Positions 1 through 12,620 are shown, counted from the first letter of the stretch. The stretch: DNA of 64,000 bases from Lineus longissimus (GCF_910592395.1 NC_088321.1:3536001-3600000), one strand, 5' to 3'. The notes: generated from the sequence alone by a model not told the origin. Program-made: numbers and translations.

Positions 1-426
1 AAGAGGTGAGCTAAAAAGAAAGATTGGTTACACTGAGACTCTAAGACTAAGGCCAGGGAATTAATAAAAACTAAGTGGACCCCAATTGACAGAAACCAAT
101 GTATCGCATTGATATTGTTTACTTCGAATACATGTATTGTATAGTATCTCAATGTCTCACTGACTCAGAAACGTTGTTGTGCGACCACCCCTAGTTGTTA
201 TCTACAGTGTTTATTGTTTGTCCCTCCAATAAGATTTAATAAAATTGAAATCGCTGCTGTGAAATTTACTATTTTTGCCTGATTGAATTTTGGAGGCTTG
301 GAGCCAAAAGTAATCTTTTAATTTTAATAAAACGAATCTTTTGTATCCCCCTTTATGGCTTTAAACCAGACTTGGGCGGATGCATATCCAGTGCTGATCT
401 TTATTCAAATTTCTCTAAATTCACAG

Positions 427-1576
427 GCAATCCAGAATATCTACAGAGTCCTGATAAATGAAAGCTTCGAGGAATACAGGGCTTTCATATACCAGTGTGA
501 CTATCTCCGTGATGTCTGCCCTGATTTTGGTGATGGAACAGTATGTCCTGCTTGTCCAATGGTAAGACTATCTGATAATCATTATTATTTGATGTCCATT
601 GTGTATATGCACTGTTACTGCTACTGTGGAGTTGAGGTTGACTCTTCAGCCAACAACGTGGTAATGATTCCAATGGTGGTCCTTTAAAGACTCCATAATG
701 GGGGCATGTTTATTGGTCAAAGATTGAATATGTTCTGGTGGCCCACCTGAACAAAATTGGCTGCAGACAAAAGATATTCAACAGAAATGACAAGAACTTG
801 ACTTGTCCTGGAGTGTCACTATGGGCCTTTGCTGACCTTTGCTGATGGGAATTTAGGGTAACAACTTGTTTCTAAGTGTAGGATTGTGATTGCAAGAAGT
901 GTTTATAAAAAATATTGTGTCTGTTTGACTAAATCATTTTAGTGTCCAATTTTGATAAAGTATGTTTTTGTTTTTTTTTTACTGCAGGAAGATGATTATC
1001 CAGTGATAATTTCAATGGATGGTAACTTTGGGCTTGTGCGGAAAAAGTCGTCTGGTGTCAGTTTTTCCGAGCCGAAGCATGCGGGTCACTTCTTTTCTAA
1101 TCAGAGTGAGGTTGATGAGTTTGTTCAAAAACATAACGGAAGCATGAAGAATGCTGGCGACGTAAGATCGTGTTAATCAACCTATTAATTGTCAGCATCA
1201 TTTTGAATGCCTTAGAAACTTATTCTTAATGTATTTGTTCGCACAATGTGCTTTCAAATAAATTACTGGCACTTAATGTTCTGATTTTATCCATTTTCAT
1301 GATTCCACTTGTTAAATAGATTATGAAGTTTGCAGTTTTTTTATGTGCCACATTTATTTTCATTGTGGTTTAAAATTAGCATTTATTGAATGATAACCAT
1401 TGTTTTCCATTGTACTGTTATTGCATTTTTAATCTTCAGGCTTGCAGCAATTTCAAGGGTGGAAATACTTTGAGGACAAATAGTCGATACGAAAAATTGG
1501 ATGAGACAGCAGTTTTTGGTTCGGCATGTCGTCATGAAGTGCCCGTCATTATGTTTAGCCTAAAACATGGAGAGAG
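427..1576 (+). pseudogene. KDZ transposase N-terminal catalytic exons
   Basis: Three exons, 427-561, 988-1161 and 1440-1576. Acceptors are CACAG, CTGCAG and CTTCAG; donors are GTAAG, GTAAG and GTAAC. The first two junctions are in phase 0. They encode the cysteine pair (CPAC), then the DGNF motif with following basic residues (VRKK), and the conserved ACRHE-LKHGER block. The exons themselves are open, so this part has decayed less than the 3' part. Confidence 0.78.
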
Positions 1577-2206
1577 GTAACGGTTTGATTTGCTGTTTTC
1601 CTCAGTCAATATGACTAAGATGTGTTGTATCAAAGTGATATTTCAAAAATATTGTCATACATGTGACTGTTCGGAAATGTTTTGCATTGTGATTTTCAAG
1701 TACGGTTTAGCTGAAAGAGTGTTCGATGTGCAACTATTTTCCCTTTATCCAATTGGCGCATAATCGTAGTGTCACGTATAAATGATCATCCTGCCTTGGA
1801 GGAGGAATACTCCCTGGAGAAAATCACCTCCAAGTGCAGAGCAAACACTGAAGAAGAAGATATTTTGACACCAATCCCTATTGACTGTTCAACCTTTAAC
1901 CTTTAATAACCCAATCACTAAAACTGAAAAGTTGCTGCCTGCTGCACACGCTGTGGGTTTGTTTTGTTGCAGATAGTTGCTGTAAGAATTTCAGTAAATA
2001 TTCAGTTGCAGATCATGCCCCTGGCATTGGCCTTCTTATCATATTCATAATGATCTAACTAGTTTGGCTGGCATCTATTTCAGTAATCAGTTGCTGCCTT
2101 TTTCTGTATGGTGTTTTGATAAAGCTTTATGAAGATACATCTGGTCGCAGATCAAAAACCCATTCTTCGATACAATATTTAGATAAGAATTAGCTTCTTG
2201 ATTTTT

Positions 2207-3803
2207 GGCTCACCGTAGGGGAGTCTATACAATACCGCAGTGTCCGTCGTCCGTCGTCATCGTCGTCGTCGTCCGTCGTATCCTAGTTCAAAAACAGTGG
2301 CACGTTTTTTAACCGCTAGGCCTATGAACTTAAAACTTTGTACACATGACCCCCTAGGTCAGATGACCCGTGACACTAAATTTCTGTCCGATCTGATTCT
2401 CTACTTGGCCACCAGGGGGCCAAATGTGGATATCTAAAAAGTGTGATATCTCGCTTATTAGTGACTTGTTTTCGATAAAACTTTTGTGGTAGGTACTCAT
2501 AGCAAGGATACATCATATATCTTACGGGTTTTTAATTTGATCTACTTTTCAAGGTCGCAGAGGTCAAATGGCCTGAATTGGCCGTTTGAGTGTAACTATG
2601 GCACGTTTCTCAACCACCAAAGCTATGAGCTTGAAACTTGGTACATATAACTCCCTATATCAGATAACCTCTGATGCTGAATTTCAGCCTAATCTGATTC
2701 TTGACTTTGCCACCAGGGGGCCAAAACAGAAAAAGTAAGAAGTGCAATAGCCTGCTTATTAGCAAATTGTTTTTGATGAAATTTTTATGGCAGGGACCCC
2801 TAGCAAGGTTACCTCAGATGTTGTACGATTTTTCGGATTTGACCTACTTTTTAAGGTCGCAGAGGTCAAACGGCGTAAATTTGCCATTTGAGTGTAACTA
2901 TGGCACGTTTCTCAACCGCAACAGTTATGAACTTGAAACTTTGAACAAATGACCCCCTAGGTCAGTTGACCTTTTACACTGAATTTTGGTTCGGTCTGAT
3001 TATTGATTTGGCCACCAGGGGGCCCAAACTCAAAACGTGTGATTTCTCGCTTATTACTGATTTGTTTTTGATAAAAGTTTCATGGTAGGTACTCCTAGCA
3101 AGGATACATCACATATCTTACGGGTTTTTGATTTGACCCACCTTTCAAGTTCACAGAGGTCAAAGTTGAAAACTTTACCGTTCTTGGTACGTTTTGTCGT
3201 TGTTCAATGTAAAGAGTTTTAATTTTGTGTAATGATGCATCTAAGAAGCCACTATTTGTATGCCAAGTTTCAGCCAGATCATTAAATTATGAGAGGCCTA
3301 CATGATCATGTCATTCAAATCATTTGATACCCAATGCAAAGGTGAAATGACAAGTGAATACATCAGTGAGGTCACTGCATTTGCAACACATTGCTCACCA
3401 ACAGAGTCGGTAGAAAAGAAGTGGTGATCTCCTTGGTGGAAATCATGAAGAATTGTTAACAAATGTCAAGAATTTCTGCATAATCCCAAATTTTTTTCAT
3501 CACTGCTGTAAACATCATTTGATTATACTGTGATTTATCAATCATTCATTGTCACTGCACCTCTATTTTCAAATCACTTGCTGGTCAAGACCTAATAAAT
3601 CAAAATCATCACTTTTGCAAATATGACTTGTTCATCCATTCTCACCAAATCATTTACCTTGACAACCAACCTACTGGCGGGGATTGCCCATCAGTATCCA
3701 ATGCAATGAAGACAACAATTTTTGGCTACATACTGTAGCACTTTCTGTAACTGTCTACTAAAAATACTAACGGTGAGCACAATGGCCCCTGGCCGTTTCA
3801 TTA
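2207..3803 (+). repeat. 302-bp-monomer tandem-array element, copy 1 (inside KDZ intron)
   Basis: The head is GGCTCACCG followed by a (GTCCGTC)-rich microsatellite at about 2240-2283. Then come about three monomers of roughly 300 bp, anchored by GGCACGTTT near 2300, 2599 and 2901. Each monomer contains GCCACCAGGGGGCC and a run ending near TCAAGGTCGCAGAGGTCAAA. The unit closes with CGGTGAGCACAATGGCCCC at 3771-3803. The same head and tail occur at 8.5, 16.2 and 17.4 kb. It sits between KDZ exons ending at 1576 and starting at 3944, so it inserted in an intron. No coding capacity is visible. Confidence 0.85.
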
Positions 3804-3943
3804 AGGTTTGCATGCAAATTATATCAACTCTTTAACTTGGAATCAAAAGGTGTTCCCATCACAGGCTAGAGATGGTTGGATCAGTCTGCATTCATGTTAG
3901 TTTGACAATTTCCTACCCTAAAAATAATCATTGTCCTTTTCAG

Positions 3944-5351
3944 CGTTCAGGTTCTGGTAGTCTTTTAGGTAGGTTGAAGCTGGCAATTCCAATATTTCAC
4001 TGCTATGGCCACAAGTTACCTTGTATTAAGGTAGATTGTTTCACAAAGTATATTTTTTGGGAAAGTGACCATCCTTGGTCACTCAGTATATGGAAAATCA
4101 TCCTGGTTGGTTGCGTAATATTTCGCATGTATCATAACAAACACACGCTCCACTGTATTTGCATTTGGTTTTGGAAGGAGTAAGTCAAGTGACATCACCC
4201 TAGCTGTGTTGTTTCAGAGTTTATCATTCTTTTACATGTGCAGACTGATTACTGAATGGGCTTTGGATCAACACCTTCAACTGACACTGCTCTTTGATTT
4301 CTTTATAGGTTAGGTACAGTCCTCGGCGAGTTGTTGGTGTTGGGTTAACAGACGGTGAGACACTGGAATGTCTGTGGTCCTTTTTTGCGGAGTTTCTCAA
4401 AGATAACGAAAGAAATGACCCCCAGTCACAGGATAGATGTTCTTACTGATGCTATGATCTATTACACAAACAAGAAGGTCTCAAAGATCGGTATGTTTTA
4501 AACAGTTACACAGAGTGGTATTCAGGTGGCGTTGATGGCATTTAGCCTCAATCAGAATGGGAACTTTTAGGCTGTTTTGTGGTCAGGCTATATCTAATTG
4601 GATGCATAACTGTTGACCTTTAGCTTAGCTGATAGTATAAACTTCTTCTTGGCACTGACAAGACAAAGTAATGTGCTTATCCTTCTTCATGTAGCAGTAT
4701 TCAATCGCTTTTCAATTGCACTGTTGAGTACTTGATTCCTCAAAATGAAAATTTGTGGTGTTCTTTGTATCCTTCTGAATACCCAAAAATATCTGTGATC
4801 TACCATCAGGTACTACAAGGATGTTATTGAAATTCAAAGTATGTGCTTGGAATATATCTGTTATAATTTCCAGGTCCGTATCTGGCGTCAAAGCTGACGA
4901 AAGCTGAGGATGTAATGTCAACAACAAAAAAGTTGATAAAGAGGGTCAAAGCATCTTTTCTCATCCCTGGCAGTCTAATCATTCATGTCTGTTCAAGTTT
5001 AGACTTTGTGTTGTGTTTGTGGATCATTATGATCAACCAAAGATAACATTCAGTAATAGAGAATTTCCTTTTTCCTGGGCTTACATCTGAAGCCTTGTTT
5101 TTGCCGATGCAGTGATATGCATGCTGATGCAAATTTCATTTTATTTGAGTAACCGTGAGTATTTACCAAGTGCATGCCATTACACAATCCAAACACATTG
5201 AAGCACATTTTCACAAATAGTAACGGCATGTCTGTGCACTTATTTTGTTCCAATAACAGTGTATCCTTATCTCTTTTAGTGTCAGAAAGTCAGGTAGAAC
5301 TCTGGCTTGCAGAGGCACAGATTCCTGCTAGTTGTCAGCGACTGAGACGAG
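3944..5351 (+). pseudogene. KDZ transposase central exons (YGHKLPC and LTDGE blocks)
   Basis: Exon 3944-4030 ends with the YGHKLPC block. Exon 4309-4491 starts VRYSPRR and carries GLTDGETLECLWS, the block that holds the conserved acidic pair of the family. About 30 codons later the protein-like signal moves to another frame (SHRIDVLTDAMIYYTNKK), which indicates a 1-nt indel around 4398-4405. Exon 4875 to about 4955 continues in phase (GPYLASKLTKAEDV), although its donor is uncertain. Exon 5280-5351 (SESQVELWLAEAQ) ends at a good GTAAG donor. Confidence 0.7.
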
Positions 5352-5384
5352 GTAAGACCCATTATTAATATCATTATAGGCCCC

Positions 5385-6545
5385 AGATCCCGTCTGGGGA
5401 CTATATTGATATCACTGGAATTCTCGAAACTGTTATTTTCTTCCACCAAATTAACACATTTATTGCGGTAGTCCAGCAAAACGGCTAAATAAACCAGAAA
5501 TCAATCACCCTTACACCACCAAACCCAATTCCATCTATGGACTATCGCAAAAGTATTTTAAAAATCCTGAGTATTTCGATTTTTTTGAAGCATTTTTTGC
5601 TGAGATATGATACCGTCTTCTCCCAACATGCCGAAGCCGCGATTCAATCTGACATGCGCTGTGACATGCGCAGAGGCGAGACGCTGATACATTAGCATAA
5701 GCTCCGCCCCGTCATAATGACGTCATTATTCTCAATCTCAGGAGTTGGTCGAGCGATGGGGCGATGGAGGTATTATAAAGAAACCCAATTCGATTCATGG
5801 ACTATCGCATTTTCAAAACTCAGAATATTTCGATGCTTTAGATGCGTTTTTATGACTCCAGCTCCTCCCTCTGGGAGCTGGAGTCAGTATTGTTTTCGCT
5901 CAGGTGTCTCGTACAATCACGTGACCTCTCCAACACTCGATAATGCACTCTTTTCGTCCACGTTTTAGGCCAATCTTCGGCATGAACATGAAATCTAATA
6001 AGCGCAGTACTTAAATCAGATGTTTCTCTCGCCTTGAAAACATTCCTGGGTAAAATCCATTGAGATTAGCCGAGTTAATCTACTTTTTCCGTGCTTAAAA
6101 TCTCTGCCGCTGAATTCTATAAATAGGAACTATTAACATCGCGGCAGTGTGGTTCCCATTGTGCGCCCTCCCACTTCACACCACGTCAGGAAGTTTTACG
6201 GAGAGGGAGGGCGTGCGGTAAGAAGAATGACCAAAATGACGTCACGTTTTCCTGGCAATGCCTCTTGCCAGACCAGTCAAGCATTGGGAAAGCATCTTTA
6301 ATTCAGACAACGTTAGAACTAGAAAAACGAATAATTTGCAAAAGTAAAAGCAGATTTCACCACTAACCAGTCAAATCGGAATACGACGGCGCAAAATGTT
6401 CTCGCTTTCCTCCTACTTCCTCCTCGCTTTCCTCCTTTGACTACAGTCGAGTTTGTTACTCGGTTTCTACTCGGTTGACATGACGACTACCTGGGGACTA
6501 TCAAATTTGCTACCAGCAAATTTCGGAATTCTAGTTATCATCATC
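5385..6545. repeat. Repeat-like intronic segment with internal duplication and 12-bp hairpin
   Basis: CTGGGGACTAT occurs near 5394 and again near 6492, each followed by a diverged GGAATTCT motif. Inside, a segment with CCCAATTC, TGGACTATCGCA and TATTTCGAT occurs at about 5523-5583 and 5787-5835. A perfect 12-bp stem, GACTCCAGCTCC / GGAGCTGGAGTC, lies at 5854-5885. A (TCA)n/(TTA)n tract follows at 6535-6563. It looks like a degenerate mobile element, but no termini could be fixed and no gene is visible. Confidence 0.4.
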
Positions 6546-6868
6546 ATCATCATCATTATTATTAGGAAATAGCATCAGTGGGCCAGTAAAAAGTTAGGTG
6601 GAGTCCGGTGCATAAGTTTGGTTGCAATTTGCCCTTTTGCCATAGTATGACATTTTGTCAATTATTTTGTAGCTCCAGTTGCTCACTGGTATCAACAAGG
6701 CCAAACACACCAAGGATGAGATATTTCAAAGTAAAAGGTCATCAGATTAAAAGTCAGTCCATTGGAAAACTGGCATCCACCGAGATGAACTACCAAGTGT
6801 GGTGGAAATTGGTTTCGTAATTCAAAACTTGCAAAACCGTAACCTCTGCAAATATACTTAAATTTCAG

Positions 6869-8008
6869 ATCTGTCCAGCAAGGCCAGTATCTTACATTCT
6901 GTCAACAAACACAGTGTTGAGAGGGCTGCATCTCGAAATGGTAAAGAAATAATTATGCCGGTACGTAGAAACATCCATTTAACCTTTTTGTTGGCTCACC
7001 AGTTGATGAGGCGATAAACTAGTGCATTGTCTGTTTTCTTTATCTTATATCATAAACAGTGGCAAGTTTGCAGTGAATCACTTCCGTTCTGAATGTTGTA
7101 ATGAACCCAAAGACCAGATGACCTTTGACTGGAAATCTAATTTCAAAGATGGCACTCTTGGTGTTATTTTACATTGTTAGCTTTGGACCCCATGTTGAAT
7201 TCCTGGTCCTGAGTGATGAAAATTCAGCTGGTTCAATTTTGGCTTTCATTTCAATGTCCATTCTTCAATCTATAGATGAATTTATAGAATTGATCTCAAA
7301 TCCTTCATCCCCTCACATTGCAGATGGCCAGGCTATTGCAATTAAACTGCAGAAAAACATCAACAGAACCAATCGGCATATTAAGAAGATGTTGGAAATC
7401 TTCAACACAAAGGACATGGATGAGAGTTTACCAGAGTCACTTGTTTAATACGAAGATGCGTTGAAGGGACATTACTTAGGCAGGAAGAAGCACCAATTGT
7501 AGGTCCTAATGATAGTGTGCCATTCTACCTTAAAGAACAAGCTGTTGACTTGTTTTGCCACCACTCCCGAGTTTTTGAGGAATGGTGCTTGTTGTTGGAG
7601 AAGATGGTCAATGTTGACCGCGTCTTTCGGAAGCAACAACAAGTTTTGTTGGCCTGTGCAACATCGGACTATCTCTCACAGGGCCAGATGGAAATGGTAG
7701 TTGCTAAGGCAATTTCTAAAGAAGAACTTCACAATGAATTCTATGAGGCATGCAAGGGCAATGTGGAATTGCCATTTCCTGGGCAGACATTTATTGCATC
7801 TGTCATTAACAATCATCAAAGCATCACCACTAGTGAACTTGGCCTTCCTGAGGAAGAGGTCAGTGACTTCCTTGAAAGGGTGCAGTGTTTGGGGGAAGAG
7901 CAGGAGCAGCATGGTGATGATGGGGACGATCATGAGATAGAAGAGGGATTAACTGCAGTTCAGGAGAGTGATTATTTGGATCTGATTGATTGTAGCTACA
8001 ATTTTTGA
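6869..8008 (+). pseudogene. KDZ transposase C-terminal exons with acidic tail
   Basis: Exon 6869-6940 joins exon 7324 in phase. The reading passes DGQAIAIKLQKNINRTNRH and meets a TAA at 7446-7448. The same style of sequence resumes in another frame from 7517 to a TGA at 8006 (NDSVPFYLKEQAVDLFCHHS and onward). The final 50 residues are Glu/Asp-rich. The block lacks a named domain; it is assigned to the transposase by position and by resemblance to the alpha-helical tail of KDZ proteins. Confidence 0.6.
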
Positions 8009-8517
8009 GGTCTTCATGTTTAAGGTAAAAAAAAAATGTATATAAGGTAAAATGGGGTATTTGCAGCCCAGGTCTAATTGTAGCCCCCTGGCAATGTTTT
8101 TGATTCATATTCCGGTAACCGTGGAATAATTCAGCCAACCCAAGCATGGATATGAAAGAGGTGGCTCTTGAGTATCACAACATAATTAGTTTTGAATTAT
8201 GCAACATGTTATGTAAGAGCTTTGGCTATAAGAAGTAAACAAATCGGACACATGCACAAAAAAAGTTGGGATCGAACTTTTTACAGGTCTGAATTTTCCA
8301 CACTTGCAGAGCATTGATGTATTTGAAACTTGGTTCAGGTGATCAGTATTGAGTGTGGAGAATGTTGTATGCGGCATTTATTGTCATTATTACAGGTAAA
8401 TTTTCAGAGACACTTCTGACCAAGGTGTATTTGTAGCCCTTTGGTTCGGGGTATTTGTAGCCCCATATAAATAGCTCAATATATCCTGTCATAAATCATG
8501 AAAATGCTAGGTTTTTT
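8009..8517. other. Spacer after the KDZ gene, no gene seen
   Basis: AT-rich. The motif GGGGTATTTG(C/T)AGCCC occurs at about 8052 and 8448, with partial copies between, suggesting an old short duplication. No open frame with recognisable content. Confidence 0.4.
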
Positions 8518-9213
8518 GGCTCACCTGTGAGCCTTTACCATCACGCAGCGTCTGTCGTCGTCGTCCGTCGTCCGTCGTCGTTAGACATGGGTGGCACGTT
8601 TTGTTACCGCCAAAGCCACTGAACTGAAACTTAGTACACATGTACCCCTTGGTGACCACTACTCAGAGACCAAAACGCGGTCTCATATGTTTCACGGTTT
8701 GGCCACCAGGGGGCTAAAGGTAAAAAATGAAGAAATGCGTTTTCTCCCTTATTACTGGTACGAAAAATTTGAAAAAAATATGGTAGGTACTTCTACTAAT
8801 GGGACATCACATATCCTCCGGGTTTTTGATTTGACCTAATTTTCAAGGTAAGATAGGTCAAAGTTCGCCGACGGCACCGCTGTTAGTCAATGGTGGCACG
8901 TTTTGTAACCGCTGAGGCTATTGAACTCAAACTTGGTACATATATACCCTTGGGTGACCTTTACTCAGAGACTGAATCGTGGCGTCATACGATTTACGGT
9001 TTGGCCAATAGGGGGCCAAAAGTCAACAACTGATTACCACACCAAATTAGACCTTGTATTTACAAATGCACATAATGTGCACCATACAGGGATCATTGAC
9101 AATTGCTGGTCTGACCATAAAATGATATATACAGCTTTACCAATGTCAGAATCACTGACTCCATAGCCTCCCCTTCGACACAGGTGAGCACATGGTCCCT
9201 GGACCATTTCATT
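8518..9213 (+). repeat. 302-bp-monomer tandem-array element, copy 2, with endonuclease-like tail
   Basis: The head is GGCTCACC with a GTCGTC-rich tract. There are two monomers (GGCACGTTTTGTTACCGC near 8593 and its partner near 8893). The tail is GGTGAGCACATGG at 9183-9213. The last 150 bp before the tail read LDLVFTNAHNV and IIDNCWSDHKMIY on the plus strand. That resembles the end of an apurinic-like endonuclease domain of a non-LTR retrotransposon. Confidence 0.8.
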
Positions 9214-9808
9214 TATTTTTATACCCGAATTATATTATTTGATCATAAATTTATCCAAATTAGATACAATGTTAAACCTTCATGTATCAGCAATGATACA
9301 TTTGAGATTCCATACTAGTTAATCTGAATTTTTTTCGAAATAATGTTGATATTTTCAAAGTTACTGGTGTCTCTAGTTAAAGCCACACCATTGACTAGAT
9401 AGCAGCATTTCTCATGGTACATGTACATTGTATTACGATTTAGTGGTGCCAGCTATAATTGGGGTTGATACATGACTCATAACTGAAACTAAAGTTTTTA
9501 ATGGCGCACGACAAGACCGTCAGCCAATTCAGAATGTCACAAGCTGTTGTCTGACACAAGGTGTAATGTACAACAGAGATGATAAATAGAACTTTTACCC
9601 CAGTTTAAAATCAGTCTGATTTGAGACGATTAAAAATTTTTAGTAAATGATTGCATCAAAAAATCACCTACGTGTTCAACAAATATTGATTTATTTCAGC
9701 AAAATCTCGTCGTCAACCTAGATTTTGATAATATTGAAAGCTTAAAATGTATAAGTAAAAAGTATAAATGGCAACTGAATAATTGATTGATTCCTCCCTT
9801 TCCTATAG
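9214..9808. other. Spacer, nothing recognised
   Basis: AT-rich sequence between the repeat and the first exon of the kinase-like gene. No long frame or repeat was identified. If the kinase-like gene has a promoter in this window, it or an upstream exon should lie here. Confidence 0.3.
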
Positions 9809-12620
9809 GGTCGGTCCCTCCCTTCTCCTGGGACAGAAAAGAAAAAGAGGTTACGAAAGAACAAACAGATGAGAAAAAAGGCTCAATTTGTTGAAGTAAG
9901 AATCAATGATTTTTTTTGAGGGAACTTATTCCTTTCCTTGTCCTTACTTGTATTCCCCTTTACTCTCATACAGTGATGCTTAATTTCTTTGACTAGATTA
10001 TACCACCAATCGATTTTGTTTCAATGTGAATTCTTTTAATCGATGGAGGCCGGTTTATTCAGTTGAACAAGAGATACAGTTATGGTAGTGGTAGGTCATG
10101 GTAATCAATCTTTTTGTCTTTTTACACTACAGGATCAAGTTGCTAGCTGTTCTTTTCAAGATGGCAGCCTTCTGGACAATGAAAGTACTCAGAAACCTAC
10201 TGTGAGTATCTGTATTTTCAAAAGCTAGTAAATGTTGTGGCCATACTCTGCTGCTAAGGGTTGTTTTAGATCAGGTTAGATTTATAAATTTTCAAATGAA
10301 TGGAGGAACCACTAATGTAGATCTCTATTATAGTAAAAACACCTAAAATTAAGAATTTTTTGTGCACATGGAAACATGGAAAACATGGATTGCAAAGATT
10401 TCCGAAAGGTGTGGATTTCCTTATGCTCTGTTGAGCTACCAGACTCAATTAGTCAGTTCATCAAAAGTGTTGACATGATATATGAATTAATAAGAGCATG
10501 TTGATATATGCTTTTAGGCACCTGTTGCTGATTCTTCTCATCAGGATGACTGCAGAAAAAAGATACTGAAACACAGGAACAGTTAAATGTAAGTGTAAAT
10601 TTCTTAGAATGAAAGACTTGGTAATAATCAGGACAGAGATGTCCTTGCCATTATTTCTAACGGTTTATGAACTGTATGAAAATCTGAACAATTGCCAAAC
10701 ATTATTACATCTACGAATTAATGACGATGATCTCATTTTCAGGAAGCTGTAGTGTCAACAAGTTCACCAAATAAGAGTCATTGTGCTGCTAGCGCATATA
10801 CACAAGCATGGATATCAAAATTTGCCGTAAGTACCTGTATTTTTATCAAGAAAGCATGTAACTAGATGAAATTCAATTTGAGGTCGTTAGAGTAAATAAC
10901 AACTTAAAGTGGTGTATGTCTCCTTCAATAACTAAGATGATGGCATTGACGAGTTCGACACCAATAATAGATGCAATGATGATGAGGTTTTGCTGTTCAA
11001 ACAAATTTGTTGTGGCATTTAGTACATGAAATATGGTATTTAAGTCCCGAAAAACATAGAGGCCAAATGAAACATTTGGTAAAGACAAGGATCAAAGTTC
11101 TGGCTAGGCTATGTATGACATGAACACAATTATTATTGTTCTCATGAGTATCTTCTTTTATTACAGTCACACGGTGCGCCTACTGGTAGTTCAACTCTTA
11201 CAAAAGAAGCCATAACTGTTCAAAGAAGGAAGTTATGTCTGCAAAGTTCCACAGAGAGAAGGTCACCAGAAAAATGTCCGTCACAAGAAGTAAGTTCACA
11301 GAGTTGGCCTTGTTAAAAAAAACTTAAGTTTAAACACAGCGTTATAACAACTTCCCACAAATCAGTATAGATTCAAATGCAAGATGCATTTATTACTATT
11401 TGCACATCATCAGGCTGGACCAGTTACAGTGCTGTGGCCTAAGTGGGGATTAGCATGTTAAAACCTCACCATACAGGAGCACCCCTAATACTTTACATGT
11501 ATGTCTGCTTTGGGCAATGCTAGAGAGAATTTGGACACTGGTTGAGCAGAGCCTGGGTGTTGTGGTTACAGCTGCTCCTTTGCCTTTTCAGAGTTCCAAA
11601 TTAAGACAACTGAGAAGTGACTACGAAAAGCTTGAAGACAAGTGTGACAGGCTAAAAGATGAACTTGTGTAGACAGACAGGCGCTATAAATACTTATATG
11701 AACAGTACAACAACGTGCAATTCATGGCCTCAGTGCGGAATGAACGACACAAAATTTGTACCCACTTTCGAATGGCGGAGCAAGTGTCGTCATATGCTGC
11801 CAAGCAGGTTGAAGAGAGTGTTTTTAGCAACGTCTTTTTCAATTCAGACTGTGACATAGACAACGTCATTGTTCCTATCATCAATGTAAAGCTGATGAAA
11901 GTATTAAAAGTTGGAGACACTTGCCAAATATACAAAGCCGCCTGCCACACTGTCAATAGGTTCGCTGCTAAGCAATACAGTGATGAGAACTATGCATCCG
12001 TTGTCAACCGAGAGTTTCGGGTGCTGTCCTGTATCAATGCCACATTTACCCCATTCCCAATTGGAGTATACTATAAGGATAACAAACCGGCATTGGTGAC
12101 TTCATTCCACCACATTACGGGGACTGTATATAGCTTAAATGACTGTTTTTTGGATTTTCCTTCCCATTTAAGTGGGAGGGGATGGGTGAAAGCAACAGTC
12201 ACATTTGGCTTTCACCTCAGTCACCTCTTCGAAAGACGGTTTTTGCATAACAACTTGAAGGCTGATAATGTTGTGCTGGATGCAAATGAGAAGGGCATAG
12301 ATGTCATTCTGTGCAGTTGGAAAAATTCTTGTAGAATCGAATCTGCCCGAATTCTCACAGAGAAGCAAACAAAAAAGCTTGCGGACAATATTGTTGTCCC
12401 AGAGGTTTTGCGCAGAGAGAAGCCATTTTCAATTGCAAGTAACATTTATGCATTCGGTTGTCTTGGAATCTTGGTTGTGAAATATTGTAGGGCATATGAA
12501 ATCACGGATTACAATTTACCAGCTCTGGAAAGATTCTGTCTGAAATGTGTGAGTCCAAGATCTGCAGCAAGGCCAGATGTTGAGCTGTTTGACGAATACC
12601 TCGAATCATTTGACATATAG
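9809..12620 (+). CDS. Coiled-coil plus protein-kinase-like (predicted pseudokinase) gene, six exons
   Basis: Exons: 9809-9895 (Lys/Arg-rich), 10133-10201, 10518-10587, 10743-10826, 11167-11289 and 11592-12620, all with GT/AG borders and phase 0 wherever readable. The last exon begins with a heptad-like helix (LRQLRSDYEKLEDKC), meets one TAG near 11670, then runs open to 12620. From the Met at 11715, a kinase fold is readable. It has a VAVK-like Lys (FAAKQY, residues 83-88), HNNLKADN at 178-185 in place of HRDxKxxN, CSW at 200-202 where DFG should be, and SNIYAFG at 242-248 in place of DVYSFG. Loss of the catalytic Asp and the DFG Asp predicts no phosphotransfer. Exon 3 has a length not divisible by 3, with a shift in an A-run. 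It may be a pseudogene or carry polymorphic lesions. Confidence 0.72.

Larger units (their letters stand above)
427..8008 (+). pseudogene. KDZ-family (Kyakuja-Dileera-Zisupton) transposase gene, intron-containing, decayed, 5' end outside window
   Basis: KDZ transposases are DDE-type (RNase H fold) enzymes of large eukaryotic DNA transposons. Family blocks appear in order across exons bounded by GT/AG sites: 427-561 (ends CPACPM), 988-1161 (SMDGNFGL, first catalytic Asp region), 1440-1576 (DETAVFGSACRHE...SLKHGER), 3944-4030 (FHCYGHKLPC), 4309-4491 (GLTDGE...CLWS, then a shifted frame with SHRIDVLTDAMIYY), 4875 to about 4955, 5280-5351, 6869-6940 and 7324-8008. Phases agree across most junctions. 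Damage: a 1-nt shift near 4400, a TAA at 7446, and a further frame change before 7517. An N-terminal part should lie upstream of base 1. The family call rests on remembered consensus motifs; no search was run. Confidence 0.8.

Noticed and set aside
5854-5885. 12-bp hairpin read as a transcription terminator
   Set aside because: Rho-independent termination does not apply in an animal genome, and there is no U-run after the stem.
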